From NCBI GenBank assembly GCA_002280515.1, contig NCEA01000009.1, positions 42,419-106,418 of the forward strand: a DNA stretch of 64,000 bases, read 5' to 3'. A program made the position numbers and the translations under genes. The stretch is from Rhodobacterales bacterium 32-67-9 (GTDB taxonomy: Bacteria > Pseudomonadota > Alphaproteobacteria > Rhodobacterales > Rhodobacteraceae). This document shows, piece by piece, positions 18,171 through 26,739 of the stretch; positions within the stretch are counted from its first letter, which is position 1, and each line of letters starts with the position of its first letter. The notes under the pieces were generated by a model, which was given only the letters and a program-made list of their open reading frames with translations, made no database searches and was not told where the DNA came from.

Positions 18171-18189
18171 AGGGGGCTTTCCGCCCCCT
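18171..18189 (+). terminator. GC-rich hairpin after the DUF1178 gene
   Basis: AGGGGGC (18171-18177) pairs with GCCCCCT (18183-18189) around a TTTCC loop, five bases after the stop. A second small hairpin (TGCGCG/CGCGCA) follows at 18191-18207. There is no T-run, so intrinsic termination is only likely. Confidence 0.45.
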
Positions 18190-18211
18190 CTGCGCGCCTC
18201 GCGCGCATTCA

Positions 18212-18239
18212 CCCCCGAAGGTATTTTCAGAACAGAAGA
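18212..18239. repeat. Recurring intergenic motif, copy C (opposite orientation)
   Basis: Read on the minus strand this is TCTTCTGTTCTG-AAAATACCTTCGGGGG. It is the clearest partner of copy B at 14674-14700 but is inverted relative to it. It ends ten bases before the SDR start at 18250, so it also occupies that gene's leader. Confidence 0.6.
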
Positions 18240-18249
18240 AAGAGGGACC

Positions 18250-18900
18250 ATGCGCATCATCGTCACCGGCGCGAACCGGGGCATCGGCCGCGCCCTTGTC
18301 GAGACTGCTTCTGCGCGGGGTGACGCGGTGACCGGGACCACGCGCGGGACACCGGAGCGGGCGGGATGGCTCCGGCTCGACGTGACCGATCCGGGGTCGG
18401 TCCGGGCGATGGCCGAGGCGTTCGGGACCGCGCCGCTCGATCTTCTGGTCTGCAATGCCGGGGTCTATATCGACAAGGGCGAGGACCTCGCGTCCGGCTA
18501 TCCGGCCGGGGCCTGGGCCGCGACCTTCGCGGTCAACGTCACCGGGGTCTTCCTGACGGTGCAGGCGCTCCTGCCCAATCTCCGCGCTGGCAAGGGCAAA
18601 GTGGCGATCGTCTCGTCGCGCATGGGATCGCAGGCACTGGCGCCGGGCGGCAGCTACATCTACCGCGCCTCGAAGGCGGCGGCGGTCAACCTTGGCCGCA
18701 ACCTTGCCGCCGACTTGAGGCCCGAGGGCATCGCCGTCGGCATCTATCATCCGGGCTGGGTGCGGACCGACATGGGCGGCGCCGGTGCCGATGTGGCCGC
18801 CGGAGACGCGGCGCGGGGTCTTATGGCCCGCTTCGACGCGCTGTCCCTCGCCACCACCGGGTGCTACGAGGACTGGCAGGGACAGGCGATTCCGCTCTGA
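18250..18900 (+). CDS. Short-chain dehydrogenase/reductase
   Basis: This is a 216-residue classical-type SDR with a slightly short length. The NAD(P)-binding GANRGIGRAL, the CNAGV motif, the catalytic Ser in IVSSRMGS and the YRASK motif (Tyr-x3-Lys) are all present, so it should be active. The GxxxGxG loop followed by Arg suggests NADPH, though this is not decisive. The substrate is not evident. It lies alone between DUF1178 and lysC, 84 bases from each. Confidence 0.85.
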   Translation: MRIIVTGANRGIGRALVETASARGDAVTGTTRGTPERAGWLRLDVTDPGSVRAMAEAFGTAPLDLLVCNAGVYIDKGEDLASGYPAGAWAATFAVNVTGVFLTVQALLPNLRAGKGKVAIVSSRMGSQALAPGGSYIYRASKAAAVNLGRNLAADLRPEGIAVGIYHPGWVRTDMGGAGADVAAGDAARGLMARFDALSLATTGCYEDWQGQAIPL

Positions 18901-18984
18901 CCCGCGGCCTCTCTCCCCTTGCCCTTGTCGCCGCCGCCGCATAAGAAGCCCGCGATTTGACTCGGGCGCGCAAGGGGGGCCGGA

Positions 18985-20244
18985 ATGCCGCTTCTCGTGA
19001 TGAAATTCGGCGGCACATCGGTGGCCGACCTCGAGCGCATCAGGAATGCCGCCCTCAAGGTCAAGCGCGAGGTCGAACGCGGCTATGACGTGATCGTCAT
19101 CGTTTCGGCCATGTCGGGCAAGACCAACGAACTGGTCGGCTGGGTCGAACAGACCTCGCCTCTCTTCGATGCGCGCGAATACGATGCCGTCGTCTCCTCG
19201 GGCGAGAACGTGACGGCGGGGCTGATGGCGCTGACACTTCAGGAAATGGACGTGCCGGCGCGAAGCTGGCAAGGTTGGCAGGTGCCGATCAACACCACAT
19301 CGGCCCATTCTGCGGCGCGCTTCGTCTCGATCCCGCGCGACCATCTCGACGCGAAATTCGCCGAAGGCTTCAAGGTCGCCGTCGTCGCGGGCTTTCAGGG
19401 CGTCAGCCCCGAAGGTCGCATAACCACGCTCGGCCGCGGCGGGTCGGATACGACCGCGGTCGCCTTCGCCGCCGCCTTCGGGGCGGAGCGCTGCGACATC
19501 TACACCGACGTGGACGGCGTTTACACGACCGATCCGCGCATCACCGACAAGGCCCGCAAGCTCGACCGCATCGCCTTCGAGGAGATGCTGGAACTGGCCT
19601 CGCTCGGCGCGAAAGTCCTGCAAACCCGTTCGGTCGAGCTTGCCATGCGCTACAAGGTGCGCCTGCGCGTGCTGTCGAGCTTCGAAGATACGGATGAAAA
19701 CTCCGGCACCCTGGTCTGCGACGAGGAGGAAATCATGGAATCGAAAGTCGTCTCCGGCATCGCCTACAGCCGTGACGAGGCCAAGCTGACGCTGGTGACG
19801 GTCGAGGACCGGCCGGGCATAGCGGCGGCGATCTTCGGCCCCTTGTCCGAGGCGGGCGTGAACGTCGACATGATCGTCCAGAACATCTCGGAGAAGAACT
19901 TCGAGGGGCACAACGTCGCCGTGACCGACATGACCTTCTCCTGCCCGGTCAACCAGGTCGCCCGCGCCCAGAAGGCGCTCGAGGATGCCCGCGCCTCCGG
20001 CTCCATCGCCTATGACGACCTCGTCGTCGACACCGATGTCGCCAAGGTCTCGGTCGTCGGCATCGGCATGCGCAGCCACGCCGGGGTAGCGGCCCAGATG
20101 TTCTCGGCGCTTTCGGCGGAAAACATCAACATCAAGGTCATCGGCACGTCCGAGATCAAGATTTCCGTGCTGATCGACCGGAAATACATGGAGCTTGCCG
20201 TGCAGGCACTGCATGACGCTTTCGGGCTGCACCGCGCCGCCTGA
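18985..20244 (+). CDS. lysC: Aspartate kinase LysC
   Basis: Aspartate kinase phosphorylates L-aspartate, opening the pathway to lysine, threonine, methionine and diaminopimelate. The 419-residue protein begins with the KFGGTSV nucleotide-binding signature, has SSGENVTAGLMAL and TTLGRGGSDTTAVAFAA in the kinase domain, and ends with two ACT domains from about residue 265 (TLVTVEDRPGIAAAIFG and VSVVGIGMRSHAGVAAQMF) for feedback control. An internal start giving a separate beta subunit is possible but not shown. ptsP follows after 185 bases, an arrangement I recall from related genomes. Confidence 0.95.
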   Translation: MPLLVMKFGGTSVADLERIRNAALKVKREVERGYDVIVIVSAMSGKTNELVGWVEQTSPLFDAREYDAVVSSGENVTAGLMALTLQEMDVPARSWQGWQVPINTTSAHSAARFVSIPRDHLDAKFAEGFKVAVVAGFQGVSPEGRITTLGRGGSDTTAVAFAAAFGAERCDIYTDVDGVYTTDPRITDKARKLDRIAFEEMLELASLGAKVLQTRSVELAMRYKVRLRVLSSFEDTDENSGTLVCDEEEIMESKVVSGIAYSRDEAKLTLVTVEDRPGIAAAIFGPLSEAGVNVDMIVQNISEKNFEGHNVAVTDMTFSCPVNQVARAQKALEDARASGSIAYDDLVVDTDVAKVSVVGIGMRSHAGVAAQMFSALSAENINIKVIGTSEIKISVLIDRKYMELAVQALHDAFGLHRAA

Positions 20245-20373
20245 TCCGCCCGCGCCGGCGACGGGGCGCTGTCCGGTGTGCCGAAGAATTCAGCCGATCG
20301 CCGTGAAAGGCGCCCGCTCAGGCCGCCCCCGGGGCAGGAGCGCTTCGAAAACAATTCACTCTGCGGCTGGCTT

Positions 20374-20392
20374 GTGGTCTACAAAAGACCAC
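20374..20392. other. Hairpin in the lysC-ptsP space
   Basis: GTGGTCT (20374-20380) and AGACCAC (20386-20392) are perfect 7-bp arms around an ACAAA loop. No T-run follows, and the element lies 37 bases before the ptsP start, so a leader structure or protein site is as likely as a terminator. Confidence 0.35.
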
Positions 20393-20429
20393 CGGGTCAT
20401 CCCGGCAGCGGAACAATGCCGGACTTCGA

Positions 20430-22676
20430 ATGGCCGAACGGAGCGAAACTGAAAGCCGCAAGCTGCTGCGCCGCTTGCGCGACCTGCTCGCCGAACCCGG
20501 CGCGGGGCAGGAACGTCTCGATCGCATCACCCATGCGATCGCCGATTCGATGCATTCCGAGGTCTGTTCGATCTACCTTTTCCGCGACGACGAAACGCTG
20601 GAGCTCTGTGCCACCGAGGGCCTGAAGAAGGAATCGGTCCACAAGACCCGGATGCGGCTCGGCGAGGGCCTTGTCGGCCGGGTCGCCAAGACATCCTCCC
20701 CGGTCAATACCGCCGACGCCCCGGCCGAAAAGGGGTTCCGCTACATGCCGGAGACGGGGGAGGAAATTTATTCCTCCTTCCTTGGCGTGCCGATCCAGCG
20801 CCTGGGCGAAAAGCTCGGCGTGCTCGTCGTGCAGTCGAAGCGCGCGCGCCAGTTCTCCGACGACGCGGTCTACGCGCTCGAAGTCGTGGCGATGGTGCTG
20901 GCCGAGATGACCGAGCTTGGCGCCTTCGTCGGCGAGGGCGAGGCGCTTTCCGCGCTGCACCAGCAGCCGGTGCTCTATCGCGGCGCCACCGGACAGGAGG
21001 GGTCGTCCGAGGGCCGGGTCTGGCTGCACGAGCCGCGCGTGATGATCACCAATCTGGTCGGCGACGATCCGAAGAAGGAACTGGCGCGGCTCAATGCCGC
21101 GGTCGATCAGTTGCGCCTTTCTGTCGATGCGATGCTGTCCATGACCGACGGCCAGGACAAGGAACAGAGCCAGGTTCTCGAAGCCTACCGGATGTTCGCC
21201 AATTCGCGCGGCTGGATGCGGCGGATGGAAGAGGACATCGCCCGCGGCCTGTCAGCCGAGGCGGCGGTAGAAAAGGAACAATCGGCGGCACGTGCGCGGC
21301 TGGAAACGGTGCCCGACCCCTATCTGCGCGACCGGCTTCATGATCTCGACGATCTGTCGAACCGGCTCTTGCGCATTCTCACCGGACAGGGCGCCGATAC
21401 CGGGGCCGAGATGCCCGACAACCCGATCCTCGTCGCCCGCAACATCGGCCCGGCGGAGCTTCTGGATTACGGCCGCAAGCTCAAGGGCGTGGTGCTGGAG
21501 GAAGGCTCGGTCGGCTCGCACGCCGCCATCGTCGCCCGGGCGCTCGCCATACCTCTCGTCATCCATGCCGACCGGATCACCACCGAGGCGCTGAACGGCG
21601 ACCATATCCTTGTCGACGGCGATCAGGGCATCGTGCACCTGAGACCCGAGGAAACCGTCGCCGCCGCCTTCCGCGACAAGGTCGCGATGCAGGCCGCGGC
21701 GCAAACCCGCTACGCCAGCCTGCGCGACCTGCCGGCGACTGCGAAATGCGGCACCACGATCGCGCTTCACATGAACGCCGGGCTGATGGCCGACCTGCCC
21801 TCTCTGGTCGGATCGGGGGCCGAGGGGGTGGGTCTTTTCCGGACCGAATTGCAGTTCCTGATCCGCGCCCACGTGCCGAAGCGCGCCGAACTCGCGGCGA
21901 TCTATGCCAGCGTGATGGCCGCGGCGAAGGGCAAGCGCGTCGCCTTCCGGACGCTCGACATCGGCTCCGACAAGGTGCTGCCCTACATGAAGCGGGTCGA
22001 GGAACCCAATCCGGCGATGGGCTGGCGCGCGATCCGCGTCGGTCTCGACAAGCCGGGCGTCATGCGGATGCAGCTTCAGGCGCTGATCCGCGCCGCCGAT
22101 GGCCGGTCGCTGACGGTGATGTTCCCCTTCGTCGCCGAGATGGACGAGTTCCGCCGCGCCCGCCAGATGCTTCTCGACGAAGTCCAGCGCGAACGCCAGA
22201 TTGGCCGCAAGCTCCCCGGCGCGCTGGAGATCGGCGCAATGCTGGAAACGCCGTCGCTTGCCTACGCGCCGAAGGCGTTCTTCGAGATGTGCGATTTCAT
22301 TTCCATCGGTGGCAACGACCTCAAGCAGTTCTTCTTTGCCGCCGATCGGGAAAACGAGCAGGTCCGCCGCCGCTACGATCTGCTGAACACAAGCTTCCTG
22401 CGCTTCATCTCGTTGATCGTCCAGCGTTGCGAGGACACCCGCACCCACCTGTCGTTCTGCGGCGAGGATGCCGGGCGGCCGGTGGAGGCGCTCTGCCTCG
22501 CCGCGCTCGGCATCAAGGCGCTCTCGATGCGGCCGGCCTCGATCGGTCCGGTCAAGCACCTGATCCGGCGCGTCGACCTGACCGAGCTGCGCCACGTGAT
22601 CGACACCGATTGCGAGGCGGGCGCGCTGAATGTGCGGGCCTCGGTCATGGACTGGCTCGCCCGCCAGGATATCTGA
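20430..22676 (+). CDS. ptsP: Phosphoenolpyruvate-protein phosphotransferase PtsP (EI-Ntr)
   Basis: PtsP is the first enzyme of the nitrogen-related PTS; it takes phosphate from PEP and hands it to NPr, usually in response to glutamine and 2-oxoglutarate. The 748-residue protein has an N-terminal GAF domain (about residues 20-165), a linker, the phospho-acceptor His364 in GSVGSHAAIVARA, and a C-terminal PEP-binding domain with EGVGLFRTELQFL, FRTLDIGSDKVLPY and FISIGGNDLKQF. The length and order fit EI-Ntr, not sugar EI. No NPr or EIIA gene is in the window. Confidence 0.94.
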   Translation: MAERSETESRKLLRRLRDLLAEPGAGQERLDRITHAIADSMHSEVCSIYLFRDDETLELCATEGLKKESVHKTRMRLGEGLVGRVAKTSSPVNTADAPAEKGFRYMPETGEEIYSSFLGVPIQRLGEKLGVLVVQSKRARQFSDDAVYALEVVAMVLAEMTELGAFVGEGEALSALHQQPVLYRGATGQEGSSEGRVWLHEPRVMITNLVGDDPKKELARLNAAVDQLRLSVDAMLSMTDGQDKEQSQVLEAYRMFANSRGWMRRMEEDIARGLSAEAAVEKEQSAARARLETVPDPYLRDRLHDLDDLSNRLLRILTGQGADTGAEMPDNPILVARNIGPAELLDYGRKLKGVVLEEGSVGSHAAIVARALAIPLVIHADRITTEALNGDHILVDGDQGIVHLRPEETVAAAFRDKVAMQAAAQTRYASLRDLPATAKCGTTIALHMNAGLMADLPSLVGSGAEGVGLFRTELQFLIRAHVPKRAELAAIYASVMAAAKGKRVAFRTLDIGSDKVLPYMKRVEEPNPAMGWRAIRVGLDKPGVMRMQLQALIRAADGRSLTVMFPFVAEMDEFRRARQMLLDEVQRERQIGRKLPGALEIGAMLETPSLAYAPKAFFEMCDFISIGGNDLKQFFFAADRENEQVRRRYDLLNTSFLRFISLIVQRCEDTRTHLSFCGEDAGRPVEALCLAALGIKALSMRPASIGPVKHLIRRVDLTELRHVIDTDCEAGALNVRASVMDWLARQDI

Positions 22677-22710
22677 CGGCGCTTTCCCGGTTCGGGTCCG
22701 GGCTGGATGG

Positions 22711-23526
22711 TCAGTCGCCGACCGGCCGCGCCGTGGCGACGCGGAACTCTTCCCCGACCGCCTTCGCCCCATGCCGGTTCACCAGACGCATCAGCCCGAA
22801 ACGCACATGCGCCATGTCGCGGTAATATCCGAGGAAGGCGAGGTTGATCCCGGCCCCAGCCGCGGCACCGAGAACCGGCACCGCCTGCGTCGCAAGCTTG
22901 CGGCCCAGCACGATGGCAAGGGCAGGCGCGACCTGCCGGATGACCGCCTGTAACGTCGCCCCGTTCACCGCGATCCGGGCACTGAAAAAGCTGGTGTTGA
23001 CGCCGTCATCATCGGCAAGCGGTCCGCCGGCCCCGAAAATCTCGATGCAGGTCAGGCGCGTCGCCTCCGACCCCGGGTCGAACCCGTGTTCGCCGGCCAC
23101 CTTCTGCATCGCCGAGAAGAAAAGCGTCACCGTCGCCGGAAGCTCGATCAGGGCCGTGCCGATGCCGCCGAAGCCGCCCAGCGCGCCGCCGGTCGCCGCC
23201 GCGACCCAGTGGCCCCAGGCCCCGGCATCCGGCATGCCGGGATGGGCGCCGACGATCCCCGCTGTGCGATAGGCCCGCTCCAGAAGCTCCGCCGTGCCGG
23301 TGTCGAGCACCCGGCGCACCGCCACCGGCAGTGTGGCGATGCGGGTTTCGATGCCGCCGCCGACGCGGTTCATCACCTTCATTACCGGCCCATTGGCCCG
23401 CGCCAGACGCCGCGCCAATGTGGCGATCTCGGCCTGCACCTCAGCGGGCAGCGCATCCTCCGGCCGGTCGTCGGGATCAGCCGCGTCGCCCTGGCCGGGC
23501 ATGGGAAGCTTCGAAACCTCTGTCAT
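22711..23526 (-). CDS. EcsC family protein
   Basis: This is a 271-residue EcsC-family protein (named after a gene in a Bacillus ABC transporter locus; biochemical role unknown). The middle has glycine-rich hydrophobic stretches (GALGGFGGIGTALIELPATV) and the C-terminal third a second one (AVPVLGAAAGAGINLAFLGYY), typical for this family and likely membrane-associated. It converges on ptsP with 34 bases between stops, and its own upstream region borders the GNAT gene's end at 23571. Context gives no hint of the role. Confidence 0.82.
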   Translation of the reverse strand: MTEVSKLPMPGQGDAADPDDRPEDALPAEVQAEIATLARRLARANGPVMKVMNRVGGGIETRIATLPVAVRRVLDTGTAELLERAYRTAGIVGAHPGMPDAGAWGHWVAAATGGALGGFGGIGTALIELPATVTLFFSAMQKVAGEHGFDPGSEATRLTCIEIFGAGGPLADDDGVNTSFFSARIAVNGATLQAVIRQVAPALAIVLGRKLATQAVPVLGAAAGAGINLAFLGYYRDMAHVRFGLMRLVNRHGAKAVGEEFRVATARPVGD

Positions 23527-23570
23527 TCAACGTAGATAGGCATTGCCCCCGCACGCTGCAATCGGGTGGT

Positions 23571-24056
23571 TCAGCCGGCCTTCGTCACCGACCCGACCAC
23601 GCCATCCCAAGCGCCCGGACGAAGCGCGAGGCCGAGAACCCGGTCGGGGTTGGTCGGGGGCGGCATCTCCACCCCGTCGAGCTTGCGGAACCCAAAGCGC
23701 CGGTAATAGGGCGCGTCACCCACCAGCAGCACCCGTTCCCAGCCGAGTCGCGCCGCCTCGGCCAGGCTTTCGCGGATCAGAAGCCCGCCCAGCCCCTCGC
23801 CCTGCCGGGTCGGATGGACGGCCACGGGGCCGAGCAGCAGGATGCGCTTGCCCGCGACCTCCGCCGGCCAGTAGCGGATCACGGCGGCCAGAACACCGTC
23901 GCCATCGCGCAGCACATGGCAGAGGTCCTTGACCTTCGGCACCCCGTCGCGCAGCCGGTAGGACGACAGCGCCGTCCGCCCCGGTGCGAAGCATAGGTCA
24001 TAGAGCGCCTCGACCTCCCACCAGTCGGCCTCGGTCTCCTCCTCGAGCCTGTACAA
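23571..24056 (-). CDS. GNAT family N-acetyltransferase
   Basis: This is a 161-residue single-domain GNAT. The acetyl-CoA binding motif A is seen as LGPVAVHPTRQGEGLGGLL (about residues 75-93), followed by VLLVGDAPYYRRFGFRKLDG, the form typical of YhbS-like members. The substrate is unknown. It lies on the minus strand upstream of the EcsC gene (44-base gap) and may share its transcript. Its start is divergent from the flavin reductase gene over 80 bases. Confidence 0.83.
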   Translation of the reverse strand: MYRLEEETEADWWEVEALYDLCFAPGRTALSSYRLRDGVPKVKDLCHVLRDGDGVLAAVIRYWPAEVAGKRILLLGPVAVHPTRQGEGLGGLLIRESLAEAARLGWERVLLVGDAPYYRRFGFRKLDGVEMPPPTNPDRVLGLALRPGAWDGVVGSVTKAG

Positions 24057-24136
24057 GCGCCTGCCCTTTTTCGAATCTGCTGGAATTCGCCCCTAACATG
24101 CGGGCAGGATCGGTTCAAACCGAATGAGGACGCGCG

Positions 24137-24724
24137 ATGTTCTACCGCCCGGAAGACGGCCACGGCCTGCCGCACAACCCTTTCAGCGCCGTGGTGACGC
24201 CGCGCCCCATCGCCTGGGTCTCGACGCGCGGCCAGATGGGCGACAACCTCGCGCCCTATTCCTTCTTCAACGCCATCGCCTATGCGCCGCCGCAGGTGAT
24301 GTTCGCCTCCACCGGGCGCAAGCACAGCGTGACGAATATCGAGGCGACGGGCGTCTTCGCGATCAGCATCGTCGAAGACGCGGCGCGCGAGGCGATGAAC
24401 CTCAGTTCCGGCAGCTACCCGGCGGGGACCGACGAATTCACCCTCGCCGGGGTGGAGCGCGCCGAGTGCGAGACGATCCCCTGTCCGCGCGTGGCGGCCG
24501 CGCCTGCGACGTTCGAATGCCGGCTGACGCAAGTCATCACCCTGCCGGGCAAGGACAACTTCCTGATCCTCGGCGAGGTCACCGGCGTCCATCTGCGCGA
24601 CGACTGCCTCGTGGGCGGCCGCTTCGACGTGACCCGGTTCCGCCCGGTCGCCCGATCCGGCTACAGGGACTACGCCGTCGTCACCGAGCTTTTCCAGATG
24701 GTCCGGCCCGACGAACGACCCTGA
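24137..24724 (+). CDS. Flavin reductase family protein (FMN-binding split barrel)
   Basis: This is a 195-residue protein of the flavin-reductase-like family. The N-terminal NPFSAVVTPRPIAWVSTRGQ and NLAPYSFFNAIAYAPPQVMF segments build the FMN-binding split barrel, and NIEATGVFAISIV follows as in the family. Such proteins reduce flavin for partner monooxygenases or have other FMN roles; no partner oxygenase is adjacent. It is transcribed alone, ahead of a 277-base space before the sigma factor gene. Confidence 0.82.
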   Translation: MFYRPEDGHGLPHNPFSAVVTPRPIAWVSTRGQMGDNLAPYSFFNAIAYAPPQVMFASTGRKHSVTNIEATGVFAISIVEDAAREAMNLSSGSYPAGTDEFTLAGVERAECETIPCPRVAAAPATFECRLTQVITLPGKDNFLILGEVTGVHLRDDCLVGGRFDVTRFRPVARSGYRDYAVVTELFQMVRPDERP

Positions 24725-24926
24725 GGGGCCGGCGGGGCGATGCAACGTGGGTTCAACTGTTTGCTCCCATGGGGCGACGAGGCGATCCATCCGTCAGGAC
24801 GGAAGCGTGAGCTATGGAACAAGCCCGTCACGGCCGCGCCAGTAACGAGCCGTGGGACGACGAGTCCGGCCGCTTCATAAAATATCTCCGCCACGACGCG
24901 GGCGTCACCCGGCGACTCTGCATCGC

Positions 24927-24956
24927 TTGACACCGGCCGGTGCAGGATCCCAAACT
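24927..24956 (+). promoter_or_regulatory. Possible sigma-70-type promoter for the ECF gene
   Basis: A perfect TTGACA (24927-24932) is followed 18 bases later by CAAACT (24951-24956), a poor -10. The -35 overlaps a 12-bp palindrome CACCGGCCGGTG (24931-24942) that could bind a regulator. The rest of the 277-base space shows nothing I can interpret. Confidence 0.3.
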
Positions 24957-25001
24957 CGTCTGCCCGAACAGGTCACATGACCGCAGACCCTTCCGCGAGA
25001 A

Positions 25002-26246
25002 ATGATGCAGTCGGACACCCATGACGATCCGGTCCAGGTCGCGTATCGCCGCGACGGGCGCCGCGTCTTCGCGACCCTCGTGCGGCTCCTCGGCGATTTT
25101 GATCTGGCCGAGGACGCGCTTCAGAACGCGTTCGCGGCGGCGGCGGAGCGCTGGCCGCAGGACGGGATGCCGGCCAACCCGGTCGCCTGGCTGGTGTCGG
25201 CGGGCCGGTTCCGCGCCATCGACCAGATCCGGCGCCAGCGGCGTGCCGCCCCCTGGAGCGAGGTGGACGAAAAGGCTGAAAGCCTGCCTGACCCCGCCCC
25301 CCTGCCCGAAGATCGCGACGTTCTGGAGGACGACCGGTTGCGCCTGATCTTCACCTGTTGCCATCCGAGCCTGTCCGAACAGGCCGCCGTGGCGCTGACC
25401 CTGAGGGAGATCTGCGGCCTCTCGACGGAGGCCGTCGCAAGCGCCTGCCTCGTCGCCCCGGCGACGCTGGCGCAGCGGATCGTGCGGGCCAAGACCAAGA
25501 TCCGCGACGCGCGCATTCCCTACGAGGTGCCGGACGCGCCCGACCTGCCGGCGCGGCTGGGTCAGGTGCTCCGCGTCGTCTACCTCGTCTTCAACGAAGG
25601 CTACTCCGCCGCGCAGGGAACCGACGTGCTGCGCCCCGACCTCACCGCCGAGGCGATCCGGCTGGCGCGCCTTCTGCTGGAGCTTCTGCCGGAGCCGGAG
25701 GTCCGGAGCCTTCTGGCGCTGATGGTGCTTCAGGATTCGCGGCGCGCCGCCCGGACCGATGGCGCCGGCGACCTCGTGCCGCTGGACGCGCAGGATCGGG
25801 CGCTGTGGGACACGGCGGCCATCGCCGAGGGGCGCGCGCTGGCGCGGGACGCGCTCGGTTCCGGGCGCGCCGGCAGCTACAGCCTGCAAGCCGCCATCGC
25901 CGCATGCCATGCCGTGGCACCGGCGCCGGAGGCAACCGACTGGGCCGCGATCGCCGGGTTCTACGACGCCCTTCTTTCCATCGAACCCTCGCCGGTCGTG
26001 GCGCTGAACCGCGCGGTGGCGGTCGGAATGCGCGATGGCCCCGAAGCGGGCCTTCCGCTGGTCGATGCGCTGCTGCAAGGCGGTCTTGACCAATACCACC
26101 TCGCCCATGCCGCAAAGGCCGATCTTCTCCGCCGCGCAGGGCGCGGGGCGGAAGCGCGGGCGAGCTACGCGGCGGCGCTGGCGCTGACCCGGCAGGAACC
26201 GGAGCGGCGCTTTCTGGCGCGCCGGATGGCGGATCTCGACCGTTGA
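25002..26246 (+). CDS. ECF42-type RNA polymerase sigma factor with C-terminal extension
   Basis: This is a 414-residue sigma factor, twice the normal ECF size. Region 2 (VFATLVRLLGDFDLAEDALQ, then AWLVSAGRFRAIDQIRRQRR) and region 4 (LTLREICGLSTEAVASACLV, TLAQRIVRAKTKIRDA) fill the first 190 residues. The rest is an alpha-helical TPR-like domain containing VVYLVFNEGYSAAQG, ALMVLQDSRRAAR and ALNRAVAVGM, which defines the ECF42 group. ECF42 genes normally sit beside genes for YCII/DGPF proteins, and one follows here. No anti-sigma gene is visible; the extension is thought to control activity in this group. Adjacent ATGs at 25002 and 25005 are both possible. Confidence 0.9.
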   Translation: MMQSDTHDDPVQVAYRRDGRRVFATLVRLLGDFDLAEDALQNAFAAAAERWPQDGMPANPVAWLVSAGRFRAIDQIRRQRRAAPWSEVDEKAESLPDPAPLPEDRDVLEDDRLRLIFTCCHPSLSEQAAVALTLREICGLSTEAVASACLVAPATLAQRIVRAKTKIRDARIPYEVPDAPDLPARLGQVLRVVYLVFNEGYSAAQGTDVLRPDLTAEAIRLARLLLELLPEPEVRSLLALMVLQDSRRAARTDGAGDLVPLDAQDRALWDTAAIAEGRALARDALGSGRAGSYSLQAAIAACHAVAPAPEATDWAAIAGFYDALLSIEPSPVVALNRAVAVGMRDGPEAGLPLVDALLQGGLDQYHLAHAAKADLLRRAGRGAEARASYAAALALTRQEPERRFLARRMADLDR

Positions 26247-26266
26247 TGAAAAAATTTTCGCGGCCC

Positions 26267-26293
26267 TGTCGATTTCGGCCCGCCCCGTTCGAC
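26267..26293 (+). promoter_or_regulatory. Candidate ECF42-dependent promoter before the DGPF gene
   Basis: TGTCGA (26267-26272) and CGAC (26290-26293) are separated by 17 bases, which matches the TGTCGA / CGA(C/T)C pattern I recall as predicted for ECF42 targets. It lies in the 121-base space after the sigma gene, 75 bases before the YCII/DGPF start. The function is inferred. Confidence 0.5.
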
Positions 26294-26367
26294 TAGTAAC
26301 AGAGGCCGCCGAAAAGCCGCCTGTCCCGTCGGGGTCTGACGATCCCGAGCAGAAGAGGAACGCGCCG

Positions 26368-26706
26368 ATGAAATACCTTTGCCTTGTCTATCTCGACCGG
26401 GAAAACTGGAGCGCCTGCCCCGACCCCGTCTGCGCCGACTACGCCAAACACCTGGCGGAGACCGGCACGCTCGTCGCCGGCGAGGCGTTGCATCCGGTCG
26501 ACACCGCGACGACCGTGCGTGTCCGCAACGGGCAGGCGCAGCTCTACGACGGCCCCTTCGCCGAGACGAAGGAGCTGCTGGCCGGCTTCTATCTGATCGA
26601 GGCAAGCGACCTTAACGAAGCGATCCGCGTCGCGGGCAAGATCCCCCCGGCCAGATACGGCAGCGTCGAGGTCCGGCCGATCCGCCAGCTTCAGCTCGAC
26701 GGCTGA
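26368..26706 (+). CDS. YCII-related / DGPF domain protein
   Basis: This is a 112-residue YCII-superfamily protein of the DGPF subgroup. It starts MKYLCLVYLDRENW and carries the naming motif in QLYDGPFAETKELLAGFYLI; the C-terminus has GSVEVRPIRQL. These proteins are the usual partners of ECF42 sigma factors, but their reaction is unknown. GAAGAGGAA lies before the ATG. It opens a five-gene same-strand run with SRPBCC, DoxX and two VOC proteins behind the candidate ECF promoter. Confidence 0.9.
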   Translation: MKYLCLVYLDRENWSACPDPVCADYAKHLAETGTLVAGEALHPVDTATTVRVRNGQAQLYDGPFAETKELLAGFYLIEASDLNEAIRVAGKIPPARYGSVEVRPIRQLQLDG

Positions 26707-26739
26707 TCCATCCACATCCCCAGCATCGGAGTCCCTGCC

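Noticed and set aside
18070-20232. 720-codon open frame antisense to lysC and neighbours
   Set aside because: It crosses three real genes and their spacers; composition is typical of a shadow frame.
21252-22772. 506-codon open frame antisense to ptsP
   Set aside because: Shadow of a well-supported gene, no domain seen.
14839-24724. Horizontal transfer of the 14.8-24.7 kb block
   Set aside because: Base composition and gene types match the surroundings; no integrase, tRNA end or flanking repeats are visible.
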